Source: CAYQZD01 sp964421875 (lineage in GTDB: Bacteria > Electryoneota > Tariuqbacteria > Tariuqbacterales > Tariuqbacteraceae). Taken from it: a stretch of 8,084 nucleotides of DNA. Shown piece after piece: positions 1 to 6,233 of the stretch. The translations under genes were made by a program, and so were the position numbers. Numbering within the stretch: the stretch's first letter is position 1; each line of letters starts with the position of its first letter. The stretch lies in contig CAYQZD010000149.1 in assembly GCA_964421875.1 (NCBI GenBank), positions 1 to 8,084 on the forward strand, given 5' to 3'. Under the pieces are notes generated by a model. The model was not told the DNA's origin. It did not search any database and saw nothing but the letters and a program-made list of their open reading frames with translations.

Positions 1-307
1 TAAATAGTTGTATTCTAATATTCAGAAATTAATTTTGAATTAAAATCCTGTAAATTTTGTTAATTCTGTTTATTATAATTAATTTATGAATAATTCAGGT
101 CAACAGCGTGAGTTGTCGCTTATGAAAATCCCCGTCTATAAACCACATCCCCCTGATTTTCCATATTTCGGTCTCAATTGCCTAATAACGGGCTTCAATT
201 GCCATATTTCGGGGTTTAATTGCGAAAAACAGGGTATCAATACTTTACTTAGGCTATAGTATTATTTCACGCTTTTCACTTTTTTCGATTATCGGCCGCT
301 AACATCC
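1..307. other. AT-rich non-coding region downstream of the adaptor gene
   Basis: No credible gene lies here on either strand. The first 100 bases are very AT-rich. The only organised structure is a 21-bp-period tandem repeat at 162-244, listed separately. I see no convincing intrinsic terminator for the adaptor gene that ends at 308: a CGGCCG palindrome at about 294-299 is not followed by a T-run on the minus strand. If an ABC permease or ATPase partner of the pump exists nearby, it would have to lie beyond base 1. Confidence 0.6.
162..244. repeat. Degenerate 21-bp-period tandem repeat, four units
   Basis: Four consecutive units of 20, 21, 21 and 21 bases start at 162, 182, 203 and 224. Units 1 to 3 end in CAATTGC or TAATTGC. 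Units 1 and 3 begin with CATATTTCGG, and all carry a G-rich step before the AATT block. The period is exactly two helical turns, and also seven codons. On the minus strand the open frame reads QLNPEIW, QLKPVIR, QLRPKYG, but it has no ATG, is only about 36 codons between stops, and is not a convincing gene. It could be a decayed coding repeat, a phased protein-binding array or a simple duplication relic. Confidence 0.65.
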
Positions 308-1615
308 TTATCGATTTTCCGATTCCTCTTCTTCAATTTCCTTTTTCTTCACGAAGTCGCCGTTTTTTAGTTTGGTAGCGAGTATTTTGTAGGGACCGGA
401 TACTATTTCCTGCTCTTCCTCCACTCCTTCCAGTATTTCAATGTCGGTTTCTGAGGAGATGCCGGTTTTAACCGGAATCATTCTTGCGGTATCTGATTCG
501 TCCACGATGAATACCACTTCGATCATCTCCTCTTCATCCTTATCTTTATCACGTTTCTTTTTGTTTTTATCCTTTTCTACTTCAGTGGAGTCTTGTTCGG
601 ATTTTTTCTTCTTCTTTTTCTTTGATTTCGATTTACCCTTTTTCTCATCCTTTTCCGGCTCTTCCTTTTCAGGATAACGCATAGCCACGCATTGAATAGG
701 GAGGTAGAGGGTTTCTTCGTGTCGGTCGACTTCGATGTCCACTGTGGCTGACATTCCGGGTCTTACTCCGGTGATTTTATCCAGCACCGCGATTTCCACG
801 GTAAAGTTGGTGATTTCCTCCTGGGTGCCGTAGCCTCTGGTGACAGCGGTGTTGGCGATGCGTGAGACTTTTCCTTTGAAGGTGGTATCGGGGAAGGCGT
901 CGATTTCGATTTCCACCGGGTCCTTAACCGTTACGTCCACCACATCGTTTTCATCCACTTCGACTTCGACCTTCATCCTTGACAGATCGGCGATGACCAT
1001 AATCACATCTTCCTGGAACGACGCTCCCAGCGCCATTTCGCCCCTTTCCTTGTTCAATTGCGAGACCACCCCTCGCATTGGGGAGTAGATTTCGGTTTTA
1101 GAGAGGTCGTCTTTGGTTTCCTTCAGAATCGCTTCCGACTGCTCCACCTGGCTTTGCGCCAGCATAAAATTCGCTTCAGCGGCTTGCAGCTCCGCTTCAA
1201 AGGAGAGATTTTTGCCGTACATTTCCTTCACCCGGTCAAGTTCGGCTTGGGCTTTCCACAGCGAAGCCTGGGCGGATTTCAGCCCTGACTGGGCGCGCTC
1301 CACTGCGGCGTCGTACCGTTCCCGGTCCAGCGTTAACAGCAGGTTGCCGTTGTGGACGCTGTCCCCCTCCTCGACATAGAGGTTGGTGATGTTTCCCGAC
1401 ACTTTTGCGGAGATTTTGACTTCCACTACGGGTCGGATTTTACCCGAGGCTGAGACGGTTTGGACGATAGTTCCTCGTTCCACCTGCTCCACGTGGACAT
1501 CCAGCGGTTTACCCGTGGTTCGGGTCATATTAGCGGCTACTAAGACCGCCAGAACTACTACAGCGGCTGCGATGATTAGTATTTTCGTTCTGCCTTTTCT
1601 CTTCTTCTTAGCCAT
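308..1615 (-). CDS. HlyD/MacA-type periplasmic adaptor subunit of a tripartite efflux pump
   Basis: This is a membrane-fusion protein that bridges an inner-membrane ABC or RND exporter to an outer-membrane TolC channel. The 435-residue protein has a basic cytoplasmic start (MAKKKRKGRTK) and one membrane anchor at about residues 12-29. A biotinyl-lipoyl-like half-motif follows (about 55-97, with SAKVSGNITNLYVEEGDSV). An alpha-helical hairpin (about 98-172) is rich in Ala, Gln and Glu. The returning lipoyl strand contains IYSPMRGVVSQL at 176-187, and the beta-barrel ends with VRPGMSATVDI at 284-294. The membrane-proximal part begins near 364 (IEVVFIVDE, then IPVKTGI). Between LPIQCVAMRY and that segment sits an odd Lys/Glu/Asp-rich low-complexity insertion (about 315-363) with a run of seven lysines. 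The domain order resembles MacA. The gene follows the TolC gene by 95 bases on the same strand and is probably co-transcribed. The ribosome-binding site is weak (AAGG about 10 bases upstream). The substrate cannot be inferred. Confidence 0.93.
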   Translation of the reverse strand: MAKKKRKGRTKILIIAAAVVVLAVLVAANMTRTTGKPLDVHVEQVERGTIVQTVSASGKIRPVVEVKISAKVSGNITNLYVEEGDSVHNGNLLLTLDRERYDAAVERAQSGLKSAQASLWKAQAELDRVKEMYGKNLSFEAELQAAEANFMLAQSQVEQSEAILKETKDDLSKTEIYSPMRGVVSQLNKERGEMALGASFQEDVIMVIADLSRMKVEVEVDENDVVDVTVKDPVEIEIDAFPDTTFKGKVSRIANTAVTRGYGTQEEITNFTVEIAVLDKITGVRPGMSATVDIEVDRHEETLYLPIQCVAMRYPEKEEPEKDEKKGKSKSKKKKKKKSEQDSTEVEKDKNKKKRDKDKDEEEMIEVVFIVDESDTARMIPVKTGISSETDIEILEGVEEEQEIVSGPYKILATKLKNGDFVKKKEIEEEESENR

Positions 1616-1710
1616 AAGAGGCGCCTTTATAATGTATTACATTGGTTACCGGTTGTTCGAGACTTTTTTGCCGAGATTGGTCGATTTTAGTTTACCGTAA
1701 ATCATTATAA

Positions 1711-3024
1711 TCACAACCTGCCCATCGCCTTTTTTAGGCGGGTTACTGCCAGGCGGTAGTCGTATTCAGCCTGTATAAGCTGGACCCGGGTCGAGGTCAG
1801 CGCTGCCAGGGCGTCGATTTGCTCCAGCATAGTGCCGGCGCCGAGCTGGTAGCGGGCGGTGGACTGTTTCATATCCTCTTCAGCGGAGATCACGCTTTCC
1901 TTCGCCACCTCGATTTTTTTCCGGGACTGGTCCATTCCCAGGTATGCGTTCTTTACTTCGAGCATGACGTCCCGTTTGTTCTGTTGGTCGCGTTGCTGCA
2001 GGTTACGGAAACCCACTTTCGCCCTTCCCACATTTGCTGGTCGAGAGAATCCATTAAACAGAGAGATGCCCAGGCTCAACCGCGCCGACCAGTTGTAGTC
2101 CTTCTCAAACATATTGTCAATCATTCCGAAGTCTTCGTGATACCAGCTATAGTTGAAACTGCCGGAACACTGGGGCAGGTAGGCGGATTTTGCCATACTG
2201 ATATATTTTTTTGCTGACTTGACCTGATAATCGAACTGCTTAAGGGAGGGGTGGTTTTCCAGGGCGAGTTCGACAGCCTGCTGATATTCCAGTTCCAGCC
2301 CGGTTTCGACTGTTAGTTCCTCAACTTCAGTGGGTCGGTTGACGTCCAATCCGAGGATGTGATTGAGGGTAGCCCTGGAAGTTTCGATGCTGTTTTCCGC
2401 CTCAATCAAGGCCATCCGGTCTTGTTCGCGTTTGACCCGGGCTTTGAGTACATCGCTGTGTGGCGCGGCTCCGATTTCCTCCATACTGACCGCTTTTTTC
2501 AGCGCTTCTTCGCTGCTGCGAAGGGTTTCACGGTAAACCTCTAGCAGGTGTTTGGCTCGGAGCAGGTTGATATAGGCTTCCTCCACGCTGTAAATCACCT
2601 GTTGGCGGACGTTTTCCAGGCTGTAAGCGTAGGCTTTGGCTTCTTCGCCGGAACGCTCGTAGTCGGCGATGGAGTAGCCTCCGTCCCAAATAGTCTGGCT
2701 GACACTGATTCCTGATGAATAGTTTCGGGAAGTGTATCCCGATTGGGCAGGGCGTGAGATACCGGTCATAGGGTCAACGAATGTTTGGGATGATTCGCCC
2801 ACCCTGGAGTGGTTGTATCCCATAGAGGCGTTGACGGAGGGGAGGAAATTGGCTCGCGTGACGTTTTTTTGCAGTTTGGAGTCTTTGAGTTCAGCCTGTG
2901 CGTTCAGGATGTTCACGTTATTTTTCAGCGCCAGTTCAACGCATTTATCGAGGGAAAGGGGTTCATCGGCGGCGCCTGCCTTAGCGATAATCAGAATTCC
3001 CAGAAGTGTGATTAATTTCTTCAT
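1711..3024 (-). CDS. TolC-family outer-membrane efflux protein
   Basis: This is the outer-membrane channel of a tripartite export system and very probably the partner of the adaptor encoded just downstream. The 437-residue product has a typical signal peptide (MKKLITLLGILIIAKAGAAD, cleavage likely near residues 18-19). Two OEP repeats follow, at about 23-227 and 245-435. The duplicated architecture shows as paired motifs: GAAPHSDVLKARV at 185-197 in the first half and GAGTMLEQIDALAAL at 395-409 in the second. SVSQTIWDGG (107-116) and SLGISLFNGF (317-326) mark matching beta-strand segments. Length is normal for the family. The 342 bases upstream contain two palindromic elements and a -10-like TACAAT (minus strand, 3064-3069) about 40 bases before the start, without a good -35. 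It may therefore have its own promoter rather than rely on read-through from the Yip1 gene. Confidence 0.95.
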   Translation of the reverse strand: MKKLITLLGILIIAKAGAADEPLSLDKCVELALKNNVNILNAQAELKDSKLQKNVTRANFLPSVNASMGYNHSRVGESSQTFVDPMTGISRPAQSGYTSRNYSSGISVSQTIWDGGYSIADYERSGEEAKAYAYSLENVRQQVIYSVEEAYINLLRAKHLLEVYRETLRSSEEALKKAVSMEEIGAAPHSDVLKARVKREQDRMALIEAENSIETSRATLNHILGLDVNRPTEVEELTVETGLELEYQQAVELALENHPSLKQFDYQVKSAKKYISMAKSAYLPQCSGSFNYSWYHEDFGMIDNMFEKDYNWSARLSLGISLFNGFSRPANVGRAKVGFRNLQQRDQQNKRDVMLEVKNAYLGMDQSRKKIEVAKESVISAEEDMKQSTARYQLGAGTMLEQIDALAALTSTRVQLIQAEYDYRLAVTRLKKAMGRL

Positions 3025-3102
3025 AACGGTCGCTCTTTCAGATTGAACGTTCCTGCTTGATGTATTGTATCATTTTAGGTCTTTGAATTGCAGTCCCAAT
3101 TT

Positions 3103-3190
3103 GTCATTCCCGCATGTGAACGAAGTTCACGGGTCGGGAATCTGAACCTAAAATTTTCTGCTGTCAGATTCCGGACAATCTGGAATGATA
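3103..3190. repeat. REP/MITE-like palindromic repeat, GTCATTC family
   Basis: Nested inverted repeats make up the element. TCATTCC (3104-3110) pairs with GGAATGA (3182-3188), and GGAATCTGA (3137-3145) pairs with TCAGATTCC (3164-3172). Inside the left half, TTCCCG (3107-3112) pairs with CGGGAA (3135-3140). Within that, GTGAAC (3116-3121) pairs with GTTCAC (3125-3130) around a GAA loop. The sequence can therefore fold either as two side-by-side hairpins or as one long one. Related frames recur at 4675-4700, 4889-4928 and 7699-7720. It is non-coding and probably a dispersed repeat. Confidence 0.7.
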
Positions 3191-3264
3191 GCAGGGTTAT
3201 AGCTGACTACATTTAGTTAAAGTGATACGATGTATTTAACTCATATCTTTTATAAATCGTCACT

Positions 3265-3324
3265 CATAATTCAGACCCCCTGACAATCGCCGATTGATTA
3301 GAATATAAGGGGGTCTGAAATATG
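3265..3324. repeat. 17-bp inverted repeat with a nested hairpin
   Basis: The arms 3265-3281 and 3308-3324 are reverse complements except for one mismatch. The core TTCAGACCCCCT (3270-3281) and AGGGGGTCTGAA (3308-3319) is a perfect 12-bp match. The intervening 26 bases contain a smaller palindrome, CAATCGCCGATTG (3284-3296). The element lies 43 bases beyond the stop codon of the Yip1-family gene and could act as a 3' stabilising or terminating hairpin, although no U-tract follows on the minus strand. A mobile or REP-like repeat is equally possible. Confidence 0.7.
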
Positions 3325-3366
3325 GATTCTAAGCAGCGTGAAAAGGATTAACCGCTGGCGTCCGGC

Positions 3367-4074
3367 TTAGAGGCTGGATATGATAATCACAACAGCGGAG
3401 AAGATTAGATAAATGCTTCCCAGTACCGACAGCGCTTTCTGCGTGGTTACTTTATAGACAATGCTCATTCCTATGGAGGCGACTATCAGCTCCCAAATCT
3501 TGAAAAGGTCAAAAACCCCAGCCACTTTGAAAAGAACCGTATCTTTGGCGGAGCCGGGGAAGAGTGCAGCGAGGGAGGTGTAAACTTCCATAGATCCTTT
3601 GCTTTGCGCGAGGATTATTGTAACCGCGGAGGCCAATATTCCTATGAGCGAGGTGTAAGCGAAGACGCTGAGTATTTTCTTATAGGATGACTGTCCGCCT
3701 ATCAGGATGTTCCCGGCGAAGAACATCACAAGTGCAATTGCCAGGATTTGCAGAGCCGCGCCCAGCGGAGCTCCCACCAGCGCCGCAATACGCTGGGATT
3801 TTTGAATAGTCTCCAACTGTTCTGCAGGCACCTGGCCTTCGGCTATAGCATCGCTCATCTGTTCCGCAATCAGTTCTTGAATCAGGGGCCAGAGGATGAT
3901 TGCTGAGGCTAAGGCCACCACCATCATAATCACCATAGGCACGATGAAATCAGGCTTTCGGTCCAGGCTGGTGAAGGTTCTTTTGGGATCAAGGAACACT
4001 CCGGCGATTTTCGCTAAGAGCGAAGGTTCGGAAACGCCGGATTCGGGAGCGGAGGAATTATACTCTTCGCTCAT
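3367..4074 (-). CDS. Yip1-family integral membrane protein
   Basis: This 235-residue protein resembles bacterial members of the Yip1 domain family, whose biochemical role is mostly unknown. A soluble N-terminus of about 20 residues leads into the family-type segment SLLAKIAGVFLDPKRTFTSL (18-37). About five membrane helices follow, near residues 43-65, 100-125, 133-156, 188-208 and 213-233. The motif FKIWELIVASIGMSIVYK (191-208) is the conserved Trp/Gly helix of the family. The start is well supported by a strong Shine-Dalgarno sequence (AAAGGAG on the minus strand, 4084-4090) nine bases before the ATG. It lies 102 bases downstream of a small membrane-protein gene and 342 bases upstream of TolC on the same strand. 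A role helping assembly or regulation of the exporter is only a guess from the neighbourhood. Confidence 0.85.
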   Translation of the reverse strand: MSEEYNSSAPESGVSEPSLLAKIAGVFLDPKRTFTSLDRKPDFIVPMVIMMVVALASAIILWPLIQELIAEQMSDAIAEGQVPAEQLETIQKSQRIAALVGAPLGAALQILAIALVMFFAGNILIGGQSSYKKILSVFAYTSLIGILASAVTIILAQSKGSMEVYTSLAALFPGSAKDTVLFKVAGVFDLFKIWELIVASIGMSIVYKVTTQKALSVLGSIYLIFSAVVIIISSL

Positions 4075-4176
4075 CGGAACATACTCCTTTCATATTAGAC
4101 TGGAATTAGATTAAAAATGTTGCGGTTTCTTGAAAAAAATAAGAGGAAGCTGATTAGCGGTCGATTGTATTCACTG

Positions 4177-4368
4177 TCAATCGGCTTCCGACTTCCCTTT
4201 GATAAAAGCGCTGGCAATGAGCGCCGCCAATCCCACCCCCACAAAAATAATCCCTACCTTCAGCAGATAGGGCGAGCCGCTGATGAGGAAGACAATCAAG
4301 TGTTTTAGCAGGAACAGAGCGACGAGCAGTCCTCCCAGCGCGAGGCAGGCGTATCCTATATACTTCAT
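4177..4368 (-). CDS. Small two-helix membrane protein, function unknown
   Basis: The 63-residue product is almost entirely two hydrophobic helices, at about residues 4-29 and 36-56, joined by a short SGSPYLLK turn, with a charged tail (KGKSEAD). I do not recognise a family. The case for a real gene rests on a strong Shine-Dalgarno sequence (GGAGGGG on the minus strand, 4374-4380) five bases before the ATG, a well-placed upstream promoter at 4483-4511, and co-orientation with the Yip1-family gene 102 bases downstream. The helix-turn-helix layout resembles many small membrane proteins that accompany larger membrane complexes. No specific role can be assigned. Confidence 0.7.
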   Translation of the reverse strand: MKYIGYACLALGGLLVALFLLKHLIVFLISGSPYLLKVGIIFVGVGLAALIASAFIKGKSEAD

Positions 4369-4410
4369 AACTTCCCCTCCGGGATGTTAGTTATGTTTAA
4401 CTAAGTCTTC

Positions 4411-4442
4411 AGGTGTGCAGGTGTACAAGTCAGCAAGTCAAG
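4411..4442. repeat. 8-bp-period tandem repeat, four degenerate units
   Basis: The units AGGTGTGC, AGGTGTAC, AAGTCAGC and AAGTCAAG follow each other without gaps. They fall in the predicted 5' leader of the small membrane-protein gene, between its promoter and its ribosome-binding site. A second four-unit, 8-bp-period array with a different unit lies at 4525-4556. Confidence 0.6.
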
Positions 4443-4482
4443 AAATATCAACTTGCGCGTTTAAGACTGCTGTGGTTGGTTA

Positions 4483-4511
4483 ATTATAACTAATCGGGAA
4501 ATAAATAGCAA
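4483..4511 (-). promoter_or_regulatory. Sigma70-like promoter for the small membrane protein / Yip1 genes
   Basis: On the minus strand, TTGCTA (4506-4511) is followed by a 17-base spacer and a perfect TATAAT (4483-4488). Transcription would start near 4476 and give a leader of about 108 bases before the ATG at 4368. The hexamers and spacing match the general bacterial sigma70 pattern. Some FCB lineages use a different promoter consensus, which lowers certainty. Confidence 0.5.
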
Positions 4512-4524
4512 GAACCGAGGGGGG

Positions 4525-4556
4525 AAATGGTTAAATGGTTAAACGGTTAAAAGGTG
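4525..4556. repeat. 8-bp-period tandem repeat, AAATGGTT units
   Basis: Four abutting units read AAATGGTT, AAATGGTT, AAACGGTT and AAAAGGTG. The first two are identical and the others differ at one and two positions. The array sits just upstream of the minus-strand promoter at 4483-4511, where it could be a protein-binding array or a slippage-generated repeat. Confidence 0.65.
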
Positions 4557-4657
4557 GATAGTGAAGGGTGACCAGAGCGCATCCGGTGTAATGGTAAGGG
4601 TGTATGTACTTTCCTATTTCTAATTATTAATTGGAACGGAAAATATTGGACAAATCA

Positions 4658-4680
4658 CAAAAAAGGCGAGATTTGTCGCC
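4658..4680 (-). terminator. Terminator-like hairpin with U-tract on the minus strand
   Basis: Read on the minus strand, GGCGA (4676-4680) and TCGCC (4665-4669) form a 5-bp stem around CAAATC, followed directly by six Ts and TGTG. No gene on that strand lies upstream within the window, so it would only insulate the promoter at 4483-4511 from read-through. An overlapping 8-bp inverted repeat, GACAAATC (4649-4656) and GATTTGTC (4670-4677), offers an alternative fold. The sequence also overlaps a dispersed repeat (4675-4700), so the resemblance may be accidental. Confidence 0.35.
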
Positions 4681-4700
4681 CAGAACGAGGTGAAGGGTCT
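4675..4700. repeat. Degenerate palindromic repeat, GTC(G)CCC...GGGTCT type
   Basis: The sequence starts GTCGCCC, has a core of AGAACGAGGTGAA, and ends GGGTCT. It has the same layout as the other GTCATTC-frame repeats in this window: a GTC-plus-pyrimidine start, a core with a GAACGA-like centre, and a purine-rich end reading TCT. The core resembles GTGAACGAAGTTCAC of the element at 3103-3190. It is a degenerate copy and its stem is weak. Confidence 0.45.
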
Positions 4701-4735
4701 CTTCTTGTTTTCTATCTTGCATTTATACCGATTCT

Positions 4736-4873
4736 GAAAGGGCGTGTTGCCCAAATCAAATTACCGTGGTGTCGGGTCTCCGCACCCGTTACCAAATGAT
4801 TATTAATATTGAATATGCTGTCGAATACGAAGATCGACAGCACATATTAAGCATTTGGGAAACAGCCCCTTTC
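4736..4873. mobile_element. MITE-like hairpin element, copy 1 (138 bp)
   Basis: Terminal inverted repeats of 21 bp (4736-4756 and 4853-4873) match at 18 of 21 positions. The interior has two hairpins. Hairpin A is GGTGTCGGGT (4768-4777), loop CTCCGC, and ACCCGTTACC (4784-4793), with 8 of 10 pairs. Hairpin B is TGCTGTCGA (4816-4824), a 9-base loop, and TCGACAGCA (4834-4842), with a perfect 9-bp stem. It encodes no protein. Bases 4744-4774 are repeated perfectly, in inverted orientation, at 8019-8049. This is a non-autonomous element or a structured dispersed repeat. I could not identify a clear target-site duplication. Confidence 0.65.
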
Positions 4874-4888
4874 AAGAATTGCTATAGG

Positions 4889-4928
4889 TAGAGATTCTTC
4901 GCTCCGCCTGCGGCGGGCTCAGAATGAC
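4889..4928. repeat. Palindromic repeat, GTCATTC family (reverse orientation)
   Basis: On the reverse strand this starts GTCATTCTGAG, has a GC-rich core containing CGCC/GGCG arms around GCA, and ends GAATCT. ATTCT (4893-4897) and AGAAT (4921-4925) form the outer arms. It lies 15 bases past the MITE-like element and shares its outer frame with the repeats at 3103-3190 and 7699-7720, but not its core. Confidence 0.6.
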
Positions 4929-5031
4929 AACACTGAAGATGTCCACTATTAACTGACCTGATTAATAATATACTTGACTAATTAAGAAACATTGAGTTCA
5001 AAAAAAGTTGTAATGAGAAATACACTTAGAT

Positions 5032-5060
5032 TTGATTATTTCACAAAATAACCGTATATT
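5032..5060 (+). promoter_or_regulatory. Sigma70-like promoter for the permease-acr3 pair
   Basis: TTGATT (5032-5037), a 17-base spacer and TATATT (5055-5060, five of six consensus positions) form a plausible promoter, with a start near 5067 and a leader of about 46 bases. Directly downstream, ACTGC (5061-5065) and GCAGT (5074-5078) form an inverted repeat across the predicted start site. A repressor such as an ArsR-family protein could bind there, but no such regulator is encoded in the window. Confidence 0.45.
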
Positions 5061-5078
5061 ACTGCATATTGACGCAGT
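5061..5078. promoter_or_regulatory. Possible operator overlapping the predicted start site
   Basis: An 18-base stretch with 5-bp inverted arms (ACTGC and GCAGT, eight bases between them) begins one base after the -10 hexamer of the permease promoter. The position is right for repression. The arms are short and no cognate regulator gene is adjacent, so the call rests on position alone. Confidence 0.25.
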
Positions 5079-5112
5079 GAAGCAATAATATTTCAGATTT
5101 TTAGATTAAGGT

Positions 5113-6213
5113 ATGCTGATAGAGCTTATTAACAGTGGTATAGGCGCGCTGCGGGATTACCTTTCCGCGCACGTATTGACCTGTCTGATACCCGCGTTTT
5201 TCATCGCGGGGGGGATAGCGGCTTTTGTGAGCCAGGCTTCGGTGATTAAGTATTTCGGTCCCCAGGCGAACAAGTTTTTGGCTTACGGGACCGCCTCGGT
5301 TTCGGGGGCGATATTGGCGGTGTGCTCCTGCACGATATTACCGCTTTTTGCGGGAATCCGTCAGCGGGGCGCGGGATTGGGACCGGCGACGGCTTTTTTG
5401 TATTCGGGACCTGCTATCAATGTGCTGGCGGTGGTTTATTCCGCGCGGCTGTTAGGGATTGATTTAGGCGCGGCCAGAGCTGCGGGGGCGGTGGTTTTTT
5501 CGGTGGTGATTGGTTTGGTGATGGCGGCGGTTTTCAAGCGTGAAGAGGAGGCGATGCAGAACCATTCCGGTGATATCGCCTTTACCGAAGAAGACAAAAG
5601 ACACCCTTTAGGGAAGACCGTAATATACTTTGCGGTGATGGTGGCGCTTTTGGTTTCAGCCGCCTCTATCGGTCTTACGCTCGGCTTCCATTCGACCGGG
5701 TCTGGGAGCGGAGCTTTGGAACTGGCGGGGAAGATATTTCCTGCGGCGCTGTCGCTGCTTATGCTGGCGGTAGTAATATGGCTGTCTAAAGTGTGGTATA
5801 ACCGCGGGGAGCGGGCTGATTGGATGCGAGAGACATGGAAACTGGTATGGAAGATATTTCCAATACTGCTGGCGGGAGTGTTCCTGGCTGGTATGGTCAA
5901 GGTTTTGCTGCCTGAAGCGACGGTTCAACGCTGGGTGGGGGGGAATTCGATAGGCAGCAACCTGCTGGCGTCGGTGTTCGGAGCGTTGATGTATTTTTCC
6001 ACGTTGACCGAGGTTCCAATCGTGAAGGCTTTGATGGATTTGGGGATGGGTAAGGGGCCGGCGCTGACGCTGCTGCTGGCGGGGCCTTCGCTGTCGCTTC
6101 CCAATATGATTGTCATCGGGCGGGTGATGGGGGTGAAGCGGACCGCGGTTTATGTTGCCATCGTGATTGTGATGTCGACGACGACGGGTTGGATATTCGG
6201 GAATATTGCCTGA
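5113..6213 (+). CDS. COG0701/ArsP-type predicted permease, likely metalloid or metal export
   Basis: This polytopic membrane protein of 366 residues belongs to the predicted-permease family that includes ArsP and YraQ. About eight to ten hydrophobic segments are split by a hydrophilic loop (about 142-167). The hallmark CSCTILPLFAGI starts at residue 71 and leads into GAGLGPATAFLYSGPAINVL (87-106). The second half has STLTEVPIVKAL (296-307) and LLLAGPSLSLPNM (320-332). The protein has only three cysteines, C24, C71 and C73, all in the first half, so the CSC pair is the obvious soft-metal or arsenic(III) ligand candidate. Some family members export trivalent organoarsenicals; others are linked to other metals. 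Pairing with acr3 54 bases downstream favours arsenic. The AAGG before the ATG is too close to be a normal ribosome-binding site. No better in-frame start is evident. Confidence 0.92.
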   Translation: MLIELINSGIGALRDYLSAHVLTCLIPAFFIAGGIAAFVSQASVIKYFGPQANKFLAYGTASVSGAILAVCSCTILPLFAGIRQRGAGLGPATAFLYSGPAINVLAVVYSARLLGIDLGAARAAGAVVFSVVIGLVMAAVFKREEEAMQNHSGDIAFTEEDKRHPLGKTVIYFAVMVALLVSAASIGLTLGFHSTGSGSGALELAGKIFPAALSLLMLAVVIWLSKVWYNRGERADWMRETWKLVWKIFPILLAGVFLAGMVKVLLPEATVQRWVGGNSIGSNLLASVFGALMYFSTLTEVPIVKALMDLGMGKGPALTLLLAGPSLSLPNMIVIGRVMGVKRTAVYVAIVIVMSTTTGWIFGNIA

Positions 6214-6233
6214 TTATCGTATCATTATCCGCC

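Larger units (their letters stand above)
3025..3366. other. Intergenic region between the Yip1-family and TolC genes, holding two palindromic elements
   Basis: No gene is visible. The stretch contains an imperfect palindromic repeat of the GTCATTC...GAATCT type (3103-3190) and a strong inverted repeat (3265-3324), both listed separately. Neither is followed by a T-run in the direction of transcription, so a classic intrinsic terminator is not evident. Structured RNA from these repeats could still uncouple expression of the Yip1 gene from TolC. Confidence 0.6.
4369..5112. other. 744-base divergent intergenic region rich in repeats
   Basis: This region separates the minus-strand efflux genes from the plus-strand arsenic module. 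No open frame here looks like a gene. In order it contains an 8-bp-period repeat (4411-4442), a minus-strand promoter (4483-4511), a second 8-bp-period repeat (4525-4556), a terminator-like hairpin (4658-4680), a GTC...GGGTCT repeat (4675-4700), a MITE-like element (4736-4873), another palindromic repeat (4889-4928) and a plus-strand promoter (5032-5060). Bases 4929-5030 are AT-rich and show nothing further. Confidence 0.75.

Noticed and set aside
441..677. Plus-strand open frame rich in Ser and Phe opposite the adaptor gene
   Set aside because: It is the mirror of the Lys/Glu-rich purine tract of the adaptor gene and has no ribosome-binding site or recognisable domain.
3064..3069. TACAAT as -10 of a TolC promoter
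   Set aside because: No acceptable -35 hexamer was found at 16 to 18 bases; it is mentioned only as a weak possibility in the TolC entry.
4117..4308. Plus-strand open frame of 63 codons overlapping the small membrane-protein gene
   Set aside because: It has no good ribosome-binding site. The antisense frame has a strong one, two clear membrane helices and a promoter.
4411..4556. Possible CRISPR array from the repeated short units
   Set aside because: Units are only 8 bases and abut directly, with no spacers and no cas genes nearby.
4649..4680. Transcription attenuator or riboswitch with two exclusive folds
   Set aside because: The alternative arm (4649-4656) lies after the U-tract in the direction of transcription, so it would be made too late to compete. 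No gene start follows closely, and the sequence overlaps a dispersed repeat.
5108..5112. AAGG as ribosome-binding site of the permease
   Set aside because: It ends only one base before the ATG, too close for normal function, so the start codon is chosen on family length and absence of alternatives.
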